Shown here: one piece after another, positions 1 through 6,455 of the stretch
How the letters are laid out: every line of letters starts with the position of its first letter
Position numbering within the stretch: the first letter of the stretch is position 1
NCBI GenBank assembly: GCA_017476305.1
Contig: JAFVAA010000098.1
Span: 1-10,057, forward strand
Length of the DNA stretch: 10,057 nt
Origin: Lachnospiraceae bacterium
GTDB taxonomy: Bacteria > Bacillota > Clostridia > Lachnospirales > Lachnospiraceae
Direction of reading: 5' to 3'
The notes under the pieces: generated by a model
What the model was told of the DNA's origin: nothing
What the model saw: the letters and a program-made list of their open reading frames with translations, nothing else
Database searches by the model: none
Translations under genes and position numbers: made by a program

Positions 1-55
1 GTGCTCAGAGGAAATATACTTTTGATTCACTGAAAAAAGAACTGGAGGAAGATAA

Positions 56-982
56 ATGTTGCAGGAGATTGAAACGTATATTTTGGAGAATCATTATGAT
101 GGCGAAAAAGTACCGGGGGCCGAGGATTTCGTGGTTATATATAAAGAGCATCAGCTGTTTGTGAAGCTTAGGGATGATGGGAGACTTTCTTTTCCCAGGA
201 TTTCAGAATGGACAGAGCCTGTGGGAAAAGTGGAAAAAGAAAAATTTATCTATCTTTTTCAGATAAAAAAAGAAAAAGTGGAACGTTTTTTTCTGGATTT
301 TTCTTTTCTTCATCGTAAGGATGATGAAGAAAAAATATCAGAAAATGAATCAGCAGAGAAAGAAAAAATATTTGATGCTTTTTTTAAGAAGGGGTATTCT
401 TTTTTGACTGCGAGAAAGATCGGTTCCCTGATTCCGGAGCCAAAGAAATATGTTTTTGCTGCCTATACCGCTATGCATCTGGCAGAGTGGTATCTGGAAA
501 AACGTTTTTGCGGAGCTTGTGGGAAAAGACTGCATCATGACACTGTGGAGCGTGCGATGGTGTGTGATTCCTGTGGAAAAAAATATTATCCCAGAATCAA
601 TCCGGCGGTTATCGTCGGCGTGAAAAACGGGGAAAAGCTTTTACTGACCAGATACCGGGAGGGCTACAGGCATAATGCATTGATTGCAGGCTTTTGTGAG
701 ATCGGGGAGACCTTAGAGGAAACAGTAGAAAGAGAGGTTTATGAGGAAACCGGTCTTTTGGTGAAAAACATCACCTACTACAAATCACAGCCGTGGGGCT
801 TGGCGGGAGACATGCTTGCAGGATTTTTCTGTGAGGTGGATGGAGATACGGTGATTCATATGGATGAGGGAGAACTAAAGTATGCAGAATGGGTGGAGCG
901 GGAGAAGATTGAACTGCAGCCTTCGGATTACAGTCTGACGAATGAGATGATGAGAAGGTTCAAAGAAGGGATGGAGAAGTAG
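56..982 (+). CDS. nudC: NudC-like Nudix hydrolase (NAD(H) pyrophosphatase family) with zinc ribbon
   Basis: 308 aa. Family enzymes cleave NADH/NAD+ (and NAD caps on RNA) to NMN(H) and AMP in the cytoplasm. Seen in order: a lysine- and glutamate-rich N-terminal domain (about 1-140), a four-cysteine zinc ribbon (C152, C155, C170, C173) followed by YYPRINP, then the Nudix fold with a perfect Nudix box from G212 (E218, R226-E227, E230-E231, G233). After it comes SQPW at 244-247, the landmark that separates NudC from other Nudix enzymes. The usual motif continues PFPxS, but here it reads GLAGD, so substrate preference may differ. The ATG at 56 has GGAGG at 44-48. The first 55 bases hold no gene I can name. 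The 3' end lies 6 bp from the convergent kinase gene. Family assignment is firm; the exact substrate is inferred. Confidence 0.9.
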   Translation: MLQEIETYILENHYDGEKVPGAEDFVVIYKEHQLFVKLRDDGRLSFPRISEWTEPVGKVEKEKFIYLFQIKKEKVERFFLDFSFLHRKDDEEKISENESAEKEKIFDAFFKKGYSFLTARKIGSLIPEPKKYVFAAYTAMHLAEWYLEKRFCGACGKRLHHDTVERAMVCDSCGKKYYPRINPAVIVGVKNGEKLLLTRYREGYRHNALIAGFCEIGETLEETVEREVYEETGLLVKNITYYKSQPWGLAGDMLAGFFCEVDGDTVIHMDEGELKYAEWVEREKIELQPSDYSLTNEMMRRFKEGMEK

Positions 983-988
983 GCTGTA

Positions 989-2275
989 CTAGTTTTTCAC
1001 AACTCTTATCGTAAACCACCCGTCTTTTGTTTTGAAGTCGCAGACGGCATTGTTTTTCTCGCAGTAAGCGAGGATGGAGCGGATACCGATACCGTGTCCG
1101 CTCTTTTTGGATGTCGGAATACCGGCTTCATCAAAGAGGATAGAACCTGTATAGGGATTGCTGACGGAGAACATGAGCTTTGGAAATTTGAGAGCCCGTG
1201 TACGGATGATACGTTTCTCCGGTGGCAGCTTTATCACAGCCTGTATCGCATTTTCGATGGCATTGGCAAAAACAAAAGACAGCCCCATGGCATCTTCATC
1301 CGTGAGCTCCGGTAGATCGAGCTTGGCTTCAATCTGTATTTCATGACTTCCGGCACTGCCGAAGTATGCAGAGAACATGGCATTGAGCACTGGATTTTTA
1401 CACCATTTCTGGTTTTTCACAGAATCTATGGTACCGATATTATTCTCGATGTAGACAAGAGCTGCATCATTTTGATGGTCAGCGAGCATACCTGCCAGGG
1501 TATTTAACATGTGTCTAAGGTCGTGGCGGTAGATGGAAATGCTTTTTTCCGTCTGAGCGGTCTGGTCTATCTTTTGCTGCATCATTTTCATCTGCAGCTC
1601 CAAGAACTGGTTGATTTCCTTCTCATGGTAGTAATCCTGCTGACGGAGCAGAGTCTGTATATAATAAAAATTCGTTAAAAGCATTAGAATAAAGATTAAA
1701 ATAAGTGCAGGGATATCATAGGGACGTTTGTGGAGCGTGTCCGGAAAATTAAAAACCAGTAGTAAGAGCAGTGTGTATAGTACGGATAGATATGCAAAGA
1801 AATTCCAGCCTGTGTGGATGGAGTTCATCGCACGTCTGTGCGGCTTCTGCATGGCTTTGACAATGAAAAAGAGAGCGACCGGGTATAGAACCACCCGGAT
1901 GAGAAACATTACGATATTATTATCACAGGGGGAATAGTAGTCGATCAGGTTTGATATCTGAATGATAAAAATATTGATACCGGAGGTGAAAAAATAGGTG
2001 GAAAAAAATCTTCCGTCCCGGTAGCGTGAAATCACGAGATAAACGACTGTTTGTGGAATAATATAAAAAAGCAGTGCGAACTGTCCTCCGCTTTCGGAAC
2101 CAAGTAAAATGTAAATGGAGACCGTTACGAGGAGGATTGGAATATTTAAAAGTATCGTTAAAAAAGCAGCCCTTTTTCTGGAATAGCGAAATTCGTTCAG
2201 AGCGAAAAATATAGCGATATGGAAAATAATGGCATAAGGTGCAGTTAATGCTTTAAATATGGTAACAGATTCCAA
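989..2275 (-). CDS. AgrC-like GHKL sensor histidine kinase, membrane-bound
   Basis: 428 aa from the TTG at 2275-2273. The N-terminal half (about residues 1-210) is a run of six or seven hydrophobic membrane segments. Next comes a glutamine-rich coiled-coil linker (HEKEINQFLELQMKMMQQ), then the kinase core: phospho-acceptor box YRHDLRHMLNTL with H251, N-box NAIENAIQ with N342, and G-box SGHGIGIRS with G393, G395 and G397. This is the architecture of the peptide-sensing AgrC/ComD group, in which autophosphorylation on His feeds a LytTR regulator. I prefer the TTG at 2275 over an in-frame TTG at 2299 because an ideal GGAGGG lies 6 bases before it, whereas the upstream codon lies inside the regulator gene. 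That ribosome site overlaps the regulator's stop codon, suggesting translational coupling. No agrB/agrD peptide genes are in the window, so the signal is unknown. Confidence 0.88.
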   Translation of the reverse strand: MESVTIFKALTAPYAIIFHIAIFFALNEFRYSRKRAAFLTILLNIPILLVTVSIYILLGSESGGQFALLFYIIPQTVVYLVISRYRDGRFFSTYFFTSGINIFIIQISNLIDYYSPCDNNIVMFLIRVVLYPVALFFIVKAMQKPHRRAMNSIHTGWNFFAYLSVLYTLLLLLVFNFPDTLHKRPYDIPALILIFILMLLTNFYYIQTLLRQQDYYHEKEINQFLELQMKMMQQKIDQTAQTEKSISIYRHDLRHMLNTLAGMLADHQNDAALVYIENNIGTIDSVKNQKWCKNPVLNAMFSAYFGSAGSHEIQIEAKLDLPELTDEDAMGLSFVFANAIENAIQAVIKLPPEKRIIRTRALKFPKLMFSVSNPYTGSILFDEAGIPTSKKSGHGIGIRSILAYCEKNNAVCDFKTKDGWFTIRVVKN

Positions 2276-2286
2276 TGTAATCCCTC

Positions 2287-3018
2287 CTATTCCAGCCAAA
2301 AATCGAGCCAGGCTTTATATAGTGACTTTGTCGAGCTCCTGGGAATCGTCAGTCTGACATCGTTTGAAAAGGTAAGTTCATTCTTATCAATGACCTTTAT
2401 CTGTCCGAGATTGACGAGGATGCTGGTTCCGCACGGAAAAAACTGCGGCTCCATAGCAAGCTGTGCAGTAGCAGATTTAAAAGATCCCGGTATCGTTATA
2501 CTTTTAATCTTTCTGTCGAAGCACACATAGGAGAGGGCACGGGCTTCCAGCATGATGTAATAGATTTCGTCATAGGTAACCGGATAGGTTCCGGACTTCG
2601 TGCGGACGGGAAGGGTGCGTACCTTGTTTTTTTCTACCTGTCTGACGGCATTTGTCAGGATTTTATCAAATTTATCATATGCTACGGGCTTCAGGAGATA
2701 GAAAAAAGCCCGGACCTCGTAGCTTTCCACAGCGAACTCAGGAGAGGAGGTAAGGTAGATGATGGGGGTATCATGACCGGCTGTTTCTACTGTGCGAAGC
2801 TTAGAGCCGAGTTCGATCCCGTTCATTTCCGGCATGAGAATATCTAAAATATACAGATCATAGCGATTGTCGATGATGACCTGATTTATCAATGCTTCTG
2901 CCTTTTCGAACGGATATGCATGTATGGTACAGCCATGAGAAGAGGTCCACATATCTATCATATCCTGGATGTGCTTAAGTTCTTCTGTATCGTCGTCACA
3001 TATAGCAATTTTTATCAT
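2287..3018 (-). CDS. LytTR-family response regulator (AgrA/VirR type)
   Basis: 243 aa. Receiver domain at about 1-125: acidic pocket D8-D10, phospho-acceptor D59 in YILDILMPEMNG, switch T90 and conserved K110 before P111. A LytTR DNA-binding domain follows (about 140-243), with the typical TKSGTYPVTYDEIYYI entry and FFPCGTSILVNLGQI core; such domains bind pairs of direct repeats about two helical turns apart. The ATG at 3018 is preceded by GGAAGG at good distance and begins the canonical MIKIAICDDD. An open frame runs 63 codons further upstream but contains the TATAAT promoter, so it is rejected as coding. It is first in an operon with the kinase downstream (11 bp between genes). Candidate targets are the direct repeats at 3183-3214 and 6575-6606. 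Confidence 0.92.
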   Translation of the reverse strand: MIKIAICDDDTEELKHIQDMIDMWTSSHGCTIHAYPFEKAEALINQVIIDNRYDLYILDILMPEMNGIELGSKLRTVETAGHDTPIIYLTSSPEFAVESYEVRAFFYLLKPVAYDKFDKILTNAVRQVEKNKVRTLPVRTKSGTYPVTYDEIYYIMLEARALSYVCFDRKIKSITIPGSFKSATAQLAMEPQFFPCGTSILVNLGQIKVIDKNELTFSNDVRLTIPRSSTKSLYKAWLDFWLE

Positions 3019-3068
3019 GACTTTTGCCTTCCTTTTCTCTGTGTTCTTATGACGCTTGCAAAATCCTC

Positions 3069-3122
3069 TTACCGAAGGCAAACACTCGAAAAACCTTCGG
3101 TTTTCCTCGTGCGCGTGCGCAT
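3069..3122 (-). other. Possible 17-residue leader peptide before the response regulator
   Basis: On the minus strand an ATG at 3122 opens a short frame, MRTRTRKTEGFSSVCLR, closed by TAA at 3071-3069, about 50 bases before the regulator ATG. It begins about 26 bases after the expected transcript start and has only a weak AGGA in front. Its 3' half and stop codon lie inside the overlapping hairpins of the leader, the arrangement of an attenuation-type leader peptide. With so short a frame, chance is a real alternative. Confidence 0.2.
3071..3104 (-). promoter_or_regulatory. Leader RNA with two mutually exclusive hairpins
   Basis: Read on the minus strand, AAAACC-GAA-GGTTTT (3104-3090) is a 6-bp hairpin. 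The segment ACCGAAGG inside it (3101-3094) is also perfectly complementary to CCTTCGGT at 3078-3071, giving an 8-bp stem with a 15-base loop. Only one can form at a time. The element lies in the untranslated leader between the regulator's promoter and its start codon, so it could tune expression of the two-component operon. There is no U-run after the second stem, so it is not a plain terminator. Confidence 0.4.
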
Positions 3123-3154
3123 CTATCCTAACACCTGCTTTTGCCTTTGCGACT

Positions 3155-3183
3155 ATTATATCATGCTTTTTCCATTTTGAAAG
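3155..3183 (-). promoter_or_regulatory. Promoter of the response regulator / kinase operon
   Basis: A consensus TATAAT at 3160-3155 on the minus strand is preceded by TGA, making an extended -10 (TGATATAAT). The -35 at the right distance is CTTTCA (3183-3178), a poor match. The start would be near 3148, giving a leader of about 130 bases. A weak -35 with a strong extended -10 is common at activator-dependent promoters, and the direct repeats begin at its upstream edge. Confidence 0.55.
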
Positions 3184-3214
3184 ACAAATTTCGCAGAAAA
3201 AGGACAAATTTCAC
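3183..3214 (+). promoter_or_regulatory. Direct-repeat operator, probable LytTR regulator site (copy 1)
   Basis: GACAAATTTCGC at 3183-3194 and GACAAATTTCAC at 3203-3214 agree at 11 of 12 positions and are exactly 20 bp apart, two turns of the helix. LytTR proteins bind such paired direct repeats, and a LytTR regulator is encoded next to it. The site lies between divergent promoters: 22 bp from the -10 of the regulator (3155-3160) and 30 bp from the -10 at 3245 on the + strand. The same module recurs at 6575-6606. Binding by this regulator is inference. Confidence 0.55.
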
Positions 3215-3241
3215 ATTTTTTCCCATATCACAGAGGAAAAA

Positions 3242-3250
3242 TGATATATT
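3242..3250 (+). promoter_or_regulatory. Extended -10 promoter of the metallophosphoesterase gene
   Basis: TGATATATT at 3242-3250 is an extended -10. The region where a -35 would be (CCCATA, 3222-3227) is poor, pointing to help from an activator at the repeats that end 30 bp before the hexamer. The start would be near 3257, about 58 bases before the ATG at 3315. Confidence 0.45.
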
Positions 3251-3314
3251 AAGAATGATGTGTCGAAATAAGGAATCCGTGAAGAAGTTGGATTTAGGAC
3301 AAGGAGGAGATTTG

Positions 3315-4496
3315 ATGAAAGCAGTAGTGATTAGTGACATTCATTTGGGTATAGATGATAAGATCGCGGAAAATGTGAAGAATCGTCCGCTTCTTATGGA
3401 TTTTATCGAGAGGCTCCGAAAGGAAAAAAAGACGGATGAAATCGTAATCAATGGGGATTTTTTAGATCAGTGGTTTTTACCGGGGACATATGAGCATGAA
3501 CCGGATTCCGATATCTTTTACCGGCAGATTGCAAAGAACAATCAGGATGTTATGGAGGCTTTTCAGGCTGTGATCCGGGACGGGATCCGTCTGGTGTATG
3601 TACCGGGAAACCATGATATGACACTTTCCCATCAAACGTTAGTCTCCATCCTTCCGGGGATTACGCAGGCGCGGGATGTGCGCGGACTGGGACGGTACCG
3701 GACCGGAGCGAGGGGAGAGATTGTTATAGAGCACGGACACCGCTATGAGTCGTTCTGTGCGCCGGACATGTTCTCCAATAAAGCGTTTATGGAATACGGG
3801 GAACCGATTCTGCCACCGGGATATTTCTTTGCCAGAATCGGTGTGCAGAGCATTGTAGAAGGGCATCCCGAGGTACATAAGCAAATAGCGGAGCTTCCGC
3901 TGCCGGACAGAGAGGATGCGTACCAGGTGATCCGGTATGCGTATTATAAGGTCTGGAAGGATGTGGTCGAAAAAATCTTTCCGGTGAAGGAGGACATAGG
4001 GGACAAATTTATCCGGGTGGGAATCGATGGCTTTCAAGGACAGTTTTCCATGAAGGACATCGTTCCGGGGGCGGGATCGGACGGAATTTCCCAGGAGCTC
4101 TATTCGGATTTCGGAAAGCACTGGGAGGAAGTGCAGAGGCGGAATCTGGTGCCGCATCCGGTAAGTCTCCCGGAGCAGCTCTCCAGGATGACAGATCAGA
4201 CGCTTCGCGCAGAGTATGCGAAAAAACAGTATTTTGATCTCGATCCGACCGTGGATGTCGTGGTATTCGGGCACACCCATGTGCCGTTTTACCAGGAGTT
4301 TGACGGTTTTGACCGGAAAAAAATCTATGTAAACGAGGGGACATGGGTGGATCATAATTCAGATGATCCGGAGAATACAGCGGTCTTTGCTGAGATTGTT
4401 TCCGATGAAAGAGAGACAAGGGTTTCGCTTTTAAAATGTGTCGGGGATGACAGGGCAGAGGATATTGTTCCTGTAAAAAATCAATATGTAAAATAA
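3315..4496 (+). CDS. Calcineurin-like metallophosphoesterase
   Basis: 393 aa, cytoplasmic, no signal peptide. All metal-binding motifs of the family are present in order: DxH at D8-H10 (SDIHLG), GDFLD at 47-51, GNHD at 98-101, HGHRYE at 140-145 and GHTH at 319-322. The last two histidine motifs are about 175 residues apart, so a large, mostly charged and aromatic insert sits within the fold. The start order resembles LpxH-type hydrolases, but a Gram-positive host without lipid A makes that substrate unlikely; substrate unknown. The ATG at 3315 has AGGAGG at 3302-3307 and starts directly at the first strand. An open frame continues upstream to 3141, but it crosses the control region and is rejected. 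It is transcribed away from the two-component operon, and its stop codon forms part of the first repeat hairpin at 4494. Confidence 0.88.
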   Translation: MKAVVISDIHLGIDDKIAENVKNRPLLMDFIERLRKEKKTDEIVINGDFLDQWFLPGTYEHEPDSDIFYRQIAKNNQDVMEAFQAVIRDGIRLVYVPGNHDMTLSHQTLVSILPGITQARDVRGLGRYRTGARGEIVIEHGHRYESFCAPDMFSNKAFMEYGEPILPPGYFFARIGVQSIVEGHPEVHKQIAELPLPDREDAYQVIRYAYYKVWKDVVEKIFPVKEDIGDKFIRVGIDGFQGQFSMKDIVPGAGSDGISQELYSDFGKHWEEVQRRNLVPHPVSLPEQLSRMTDQTLRAEYAKKQYFDLDPTVDVVVFGHTHVPFYQEFDGFDRKKIYVNEGTWVDHNSDDPENTAVFAEIVSDERETRVSLLKCVGDDRAEDIVPVKNQYVK

Positions 4497-4736
4497 AGCC
4501 GAAAGCGGTTTTATTCAGCAGCTTGGTTATGCAAAAAGGCATGAACATTTTTCGGATAAATTTTTCGGATAAAATGAACGCTAAAGCGTTCATCATGGAA
4601 GTTACTCCGTAACTTCATTATGCCAGAAAGCATGGCAATAAATAGGGTAAAATAAACGCTGAAGCGTTTATCATGCAAATTGCTCCGCAATTTGGTTATG
4701 TCCAACAAACCTTCGGTTTGTAAGAAGCGTGGACAT
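4494..4736 (+). repeat. Three structured ~80-bp repeat units with covarying stems
   Basis: This gap between genes is three units whose first hairpins start at 4494, 4575 and 4653. Hairpin A: 4494-4513 (8 bp, one G-T pair), TGAACGC-TAAA-GCGTTCA (4575-4592), TAAACGC-TGAA-GCGTTTA (4653-4670). Hairpin B: GAAGTTAC-TCC-GTAACTTC (4598-4616) and CAAATTGC-TCC-GCAATTTG (4676-4694); B is shrunken in unit 1. Hairpin C: ATGC/GCAT around a 6-base loop (4529-4542, 4620-4633), and in unit 3 ATGTCC/GGACAT (4698-4703, 4731-4736) enclosing ACAAACC-TTC-GGTTTGT (4705-4721). Between units 2 and 3, stem A differs at one pair and stem B at three, all compensated, while the TCC loop is kept. The first hairpin overlaps the metallophosphoesterase stop codon and may end its transcript. 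Confidence 0.75.
4548..4573 (+). repeat. 13-bp tandem duplication inside the repeat block
   Basis: TTTTTCGGATAAA occurs twice back to back (4548-4560, 4561-4573) at the junction of the first and second structured units. The same junction in the next unit reads AATAGGGTAAAATA once, so the doubling looks like a local slippage event. Confidence 0.7.
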
Positions 4737-4741
4737 TTTTA

Positions 4742-4750
4742 TGGTAAAAT
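4742..4750 (+). promoter_or_regulatory. Possible extended -10 promoter of cstA
   Basis: TGGTAAAAT at 4742-4750 is an extended -10 (TGn plus TAAAAT) 45 bases before the cstA start. No convincing -35 is seen at 17 bp; TGGACA at 4730-4735 is too close. A similar GGGTAAAAT occurs at the start of the third repeat unit (4645-4653), so the box may simply be repeat sequence. Confidence 0.3.
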
Positions 4751-4794
4751 ATAAGCATATTTATCAAAACAGAAGAAAGGTGAGGAAACACAGG

Positions 4795-6237
4795 ATGATT
4801 ACTTTTTTTATAGGACTGGTTATTTTGATACTTGGCGGTGCTTTGTACGGGAAGCTCTGCGAGAGGGTGATGAAGCCTACGGAGCGTGAGACACCGGCAG
4901 TTGCCATGCGGGATGATGTGGATTTTGTACCGATGTCAAAGTGGAAGAACAGTCTGATCGAGCTTTTAAATATTGCAGGAACCGGACCGATTTTAGGACC
5001 GATTCAGGGGATTCTTTTCGGACCAGTCGCTTTTATTACGATTCCTATCGGATGTGTGATTGGTGGTGCTGTCCATGATTATATGACGGGAATGATTTCG
5101 GTGCGGAACAAGGGAGAGCAGATGCCGGATCTGATCCGTCGTTTCCTTGGAAAGCATTTGTATGTGGTCTATAATATTTTCGTTTGTCTTTTGATGCTCT
5201 TAGTGGGTGTCGTTTTTATCTATACGCCGGGCGATCTGTTTGTGACACAGATTCTCGGAGGGAAAAGCGTGGTCTCAAATCCTGCTCTCTGGGTGGTCTA
5301 TGGTGTGATTTTTGCTTACTATGTGATTGCTACGCTGTTTCCGATTGATAAGATTATCGGAAAGGTGTACCCGGTTTTTGGAGCGATTCTTCTTCTCTCT
5401 GCAGTGGGCGTGTTTATCGGGCTTTTTACGAAAGGATATCCCCTTGTGGAGCTGTGGGATGCTTCTGCGGCAGGGTTTCCGCTTCAGAGCAGATTTATCC
5501 CCATCTTTTTTGTGACCGTGACCTGCGGTATCTGCTCCGGCTTCCATTCGACACAGGCAACACTCGTTTCGAGAACGGTTTCCAATGAGCATGAGGGAAG
5601 GACGACCTTTTACAATATGATGATTGCAGAGGGATTCATTGCGATGATCTGGGCGGCTGCAGGCATGGGCGCACTACAGATGGGGCTTGCGGATCGGGAT
5701 ACACTCTGGGGCTCGGCAACTCTGGTGGTTGGTACGGTGGCGAAGGATATGCTCGGGACAGTCGGAGGAATTATTGCTGTTATAGGTGTCATCGTGCTTC
5801 CTATCACATCAGGGGATACGGCACTCCGTTCCCTCAGGCTGATGGTGGGGGATGCACTTCGCATTGACCAGAGAAAGAAGAAAAATGCGCTGCTTTTGGC
5901 TCTCTGTATTTTTGCTATCGTGGGCGTGCTCCTTATCTGGGCAAAGGGAAATCCGGCAGGCTTTAACATTATCTGGCGGTACTTTTCCTGGGCAAATGAA
6001 ACGACAGCGGTTTTTGCCTTTGCGATGATTGCAGTCTATATGAAGAAAAATCAGATGCCGTACTTGATGGCAGTTGTCCCGGGCACCTTTTATATGTATA
6101 TCATATCCTGCTATATCCTGAATGCACAGATCGGTTTTAACATTCCGTGGACGATAAGCTATATCCTTGCGGGGGTTCTGGCTGCCCTGTATGCTCTGCT
6201 TCTTTTGATAAAGAAGCAGGCGAAAGCTTCGGCATAA
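4795..6237 (+). CDS. cstA: CstA-family carbon starvation / pyruvate-peptide transporter
   Basis: 480 aa integral membrane protein with about twelve hydrophobic segments. Family signatures: NIAGTGPILGPIQG from N59, DYMTGMISVRNKGEQMPDL from D95, and GFHSTQATLVSRT from about 249. Characterised relatives in Escherichia coli (CstA, BtsT) take up pyruvate and perhaps peptides during carbon limitation. This protein is the short form without the C-terminal extension of the 700-residue enterobacterial proteins. I start at the ATG at 4795 (MITFFIGLVILI), directly before the first membrane segment, with AGGTGAGG at 4778-4785. A longer frame to 4729 would add a basic 22-residue tail and covers the likely promoter. 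It is separated from the metallophosphoesterase by the repeat block and followed by a strong terminator, so it is probably transcribed alone or with that gene. Transport substrate is inferred. Confidence 0.9.
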   Translation: MITFFIGLVILILGGALYGKLCERVMKPTERETPAVAMRDDVDFVPMSKWKNSLIELLNIAGTGPILGPIQGILFGPVAFITIPIGCVIGGAVHDYMTGMISVRNKGEQMPDLIRRFLGKHLYVVYNIFVCLLMLLVGVVFIYTPGDLFVTQILGGKSVVSNPALWVVYGVIFAYYVIATLFPIDKIIGKVYPVFGAILLLSAVGVFIGLFTKGYPLVELWDASAAGFPLQSRFIPIFFVTVTCGICSGFHSTQATLVSRTVSNEHEGRTTFYNMMIAEGFIAMIWAAAGMGALQMGLADRDTLWGSATLVVGTVAKDMLGTVGGIIAVIGVIVLPITSGDTALRSLRLMVGDALRIDQRKKKNALLLALCIFAIVGVLLIWAKGNPAGFNIIWRYFSWANETTAVFAFAMIAVYMKKNQMPYLMAVVPGTFYMYIISCYILNAQIGFNIPWTISYILAGVLAALYALLLLIKKQAKASA

Positions 6238-6243
6238 GAAAAC

Positions 6244-6280
6244 ACAAGAGTTTCGCTTGCGAAACTCTTGTTTCTGTTTT
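6244..6280 (+). terminator. Rho-independent terminator after cstA
   Basis: ACAAGAGTTTCGC (6244-6256) pairs perfectly with GCGAAACTCTTGT (6259-6271) across a 2-base centre, a 13-bp stem followed by TTCTGTTTTT. It begins 6 bases after the cstA stop. On the minus strand the stem is followed by GTTTTCTT, so it may also stop transcripts coming from the other side. Confidence 0.9.
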
Positions 6281-6425
6281 TACTTCAAACGGTGTTATGA
6301 TACCATCCTTAACAATGATGTAGCCAGCCTCTGCAGTATTGTTTAATTTCCGTTCGATTAAATCTTTATTAATATTTCATACTAAAATACCACATAACAG
6401 CATCCCCCATCCCTTCATTTTTCAT
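6262..6425 (-). pseudogene. Possible frameshifted remnant of a small minus-strand gene
   Basis: On the minus strand an ATG at 6425 opens MKNEGMGDAVMWYFSMKY and stops at two consecutive TAA codons. One base out of frame, the reading continues with protein-like composition, INKDLIERKLNNTAEAGYI followed by IVKDGIITPFEVKTE, into the terminator. The second part has no start codon of its own. The easiest reading is a small gene of about 55-60 codons broken by an indel near 6372-6380. I do not recognise the family. No good ribosome site precedes 6425. A promoter (6427-6455) points into it. A non-coding transcript is the main alternative. Confidence 0.3.
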
Positions 6426-6426
6426 C

Positions 6427-6455
6427 ATTATAAGATAACAAACAAATAAAATCAA
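6427..6455 (-). promoter_or_regulatory. Minus-strand promoter facing the cstA terminator
   Basis: On the minus strand TTGATT (6455-6450), a 17-bp spacer and a perfect TATAAT (6432-6427) form a sigma-A type promoter. The start would be near 6420. A transcript would run about 170-180 bases to the inverted repeat at 6244-6271. The -35 lies inside the first of the three 33-bp-spaced motifs, which suggests those motifs control it. Confidence 0.45.

Noticed and set aside
1..55. Possible tail of an upstream gene
   Set aside because: One frame stays open to 164 but would overlap nudC by over 100 bases; the other two close at 25 and 33. Too little sequence to support any call.
3019..3207. 63-residue N-terminal extension of the response regulator
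   Set aside because: It contains the TATAAT promoter and leader hairpins, and the receiver domain begins cleanly at the ATG at 3018 with its own ribosome site.
4001..4012. GACAAATTT-like match inside the metallophosphoesterase gene
   Set aside because: Single half-site within coding sequence, with no partner 20 bp away.
3639..4596. Long minus-strand open frames opposite the metallophosphoesterase
   Set aside because: Proline-, histidine- and arginine-rich translations with no domain; they mirror a well-supported plus-strand gene.
4494..4736. CRISPR array reading of the repeat block
   Set aside because: Units differ throughout, there are no constant repeats with unique spacers, and no cas genes are present.
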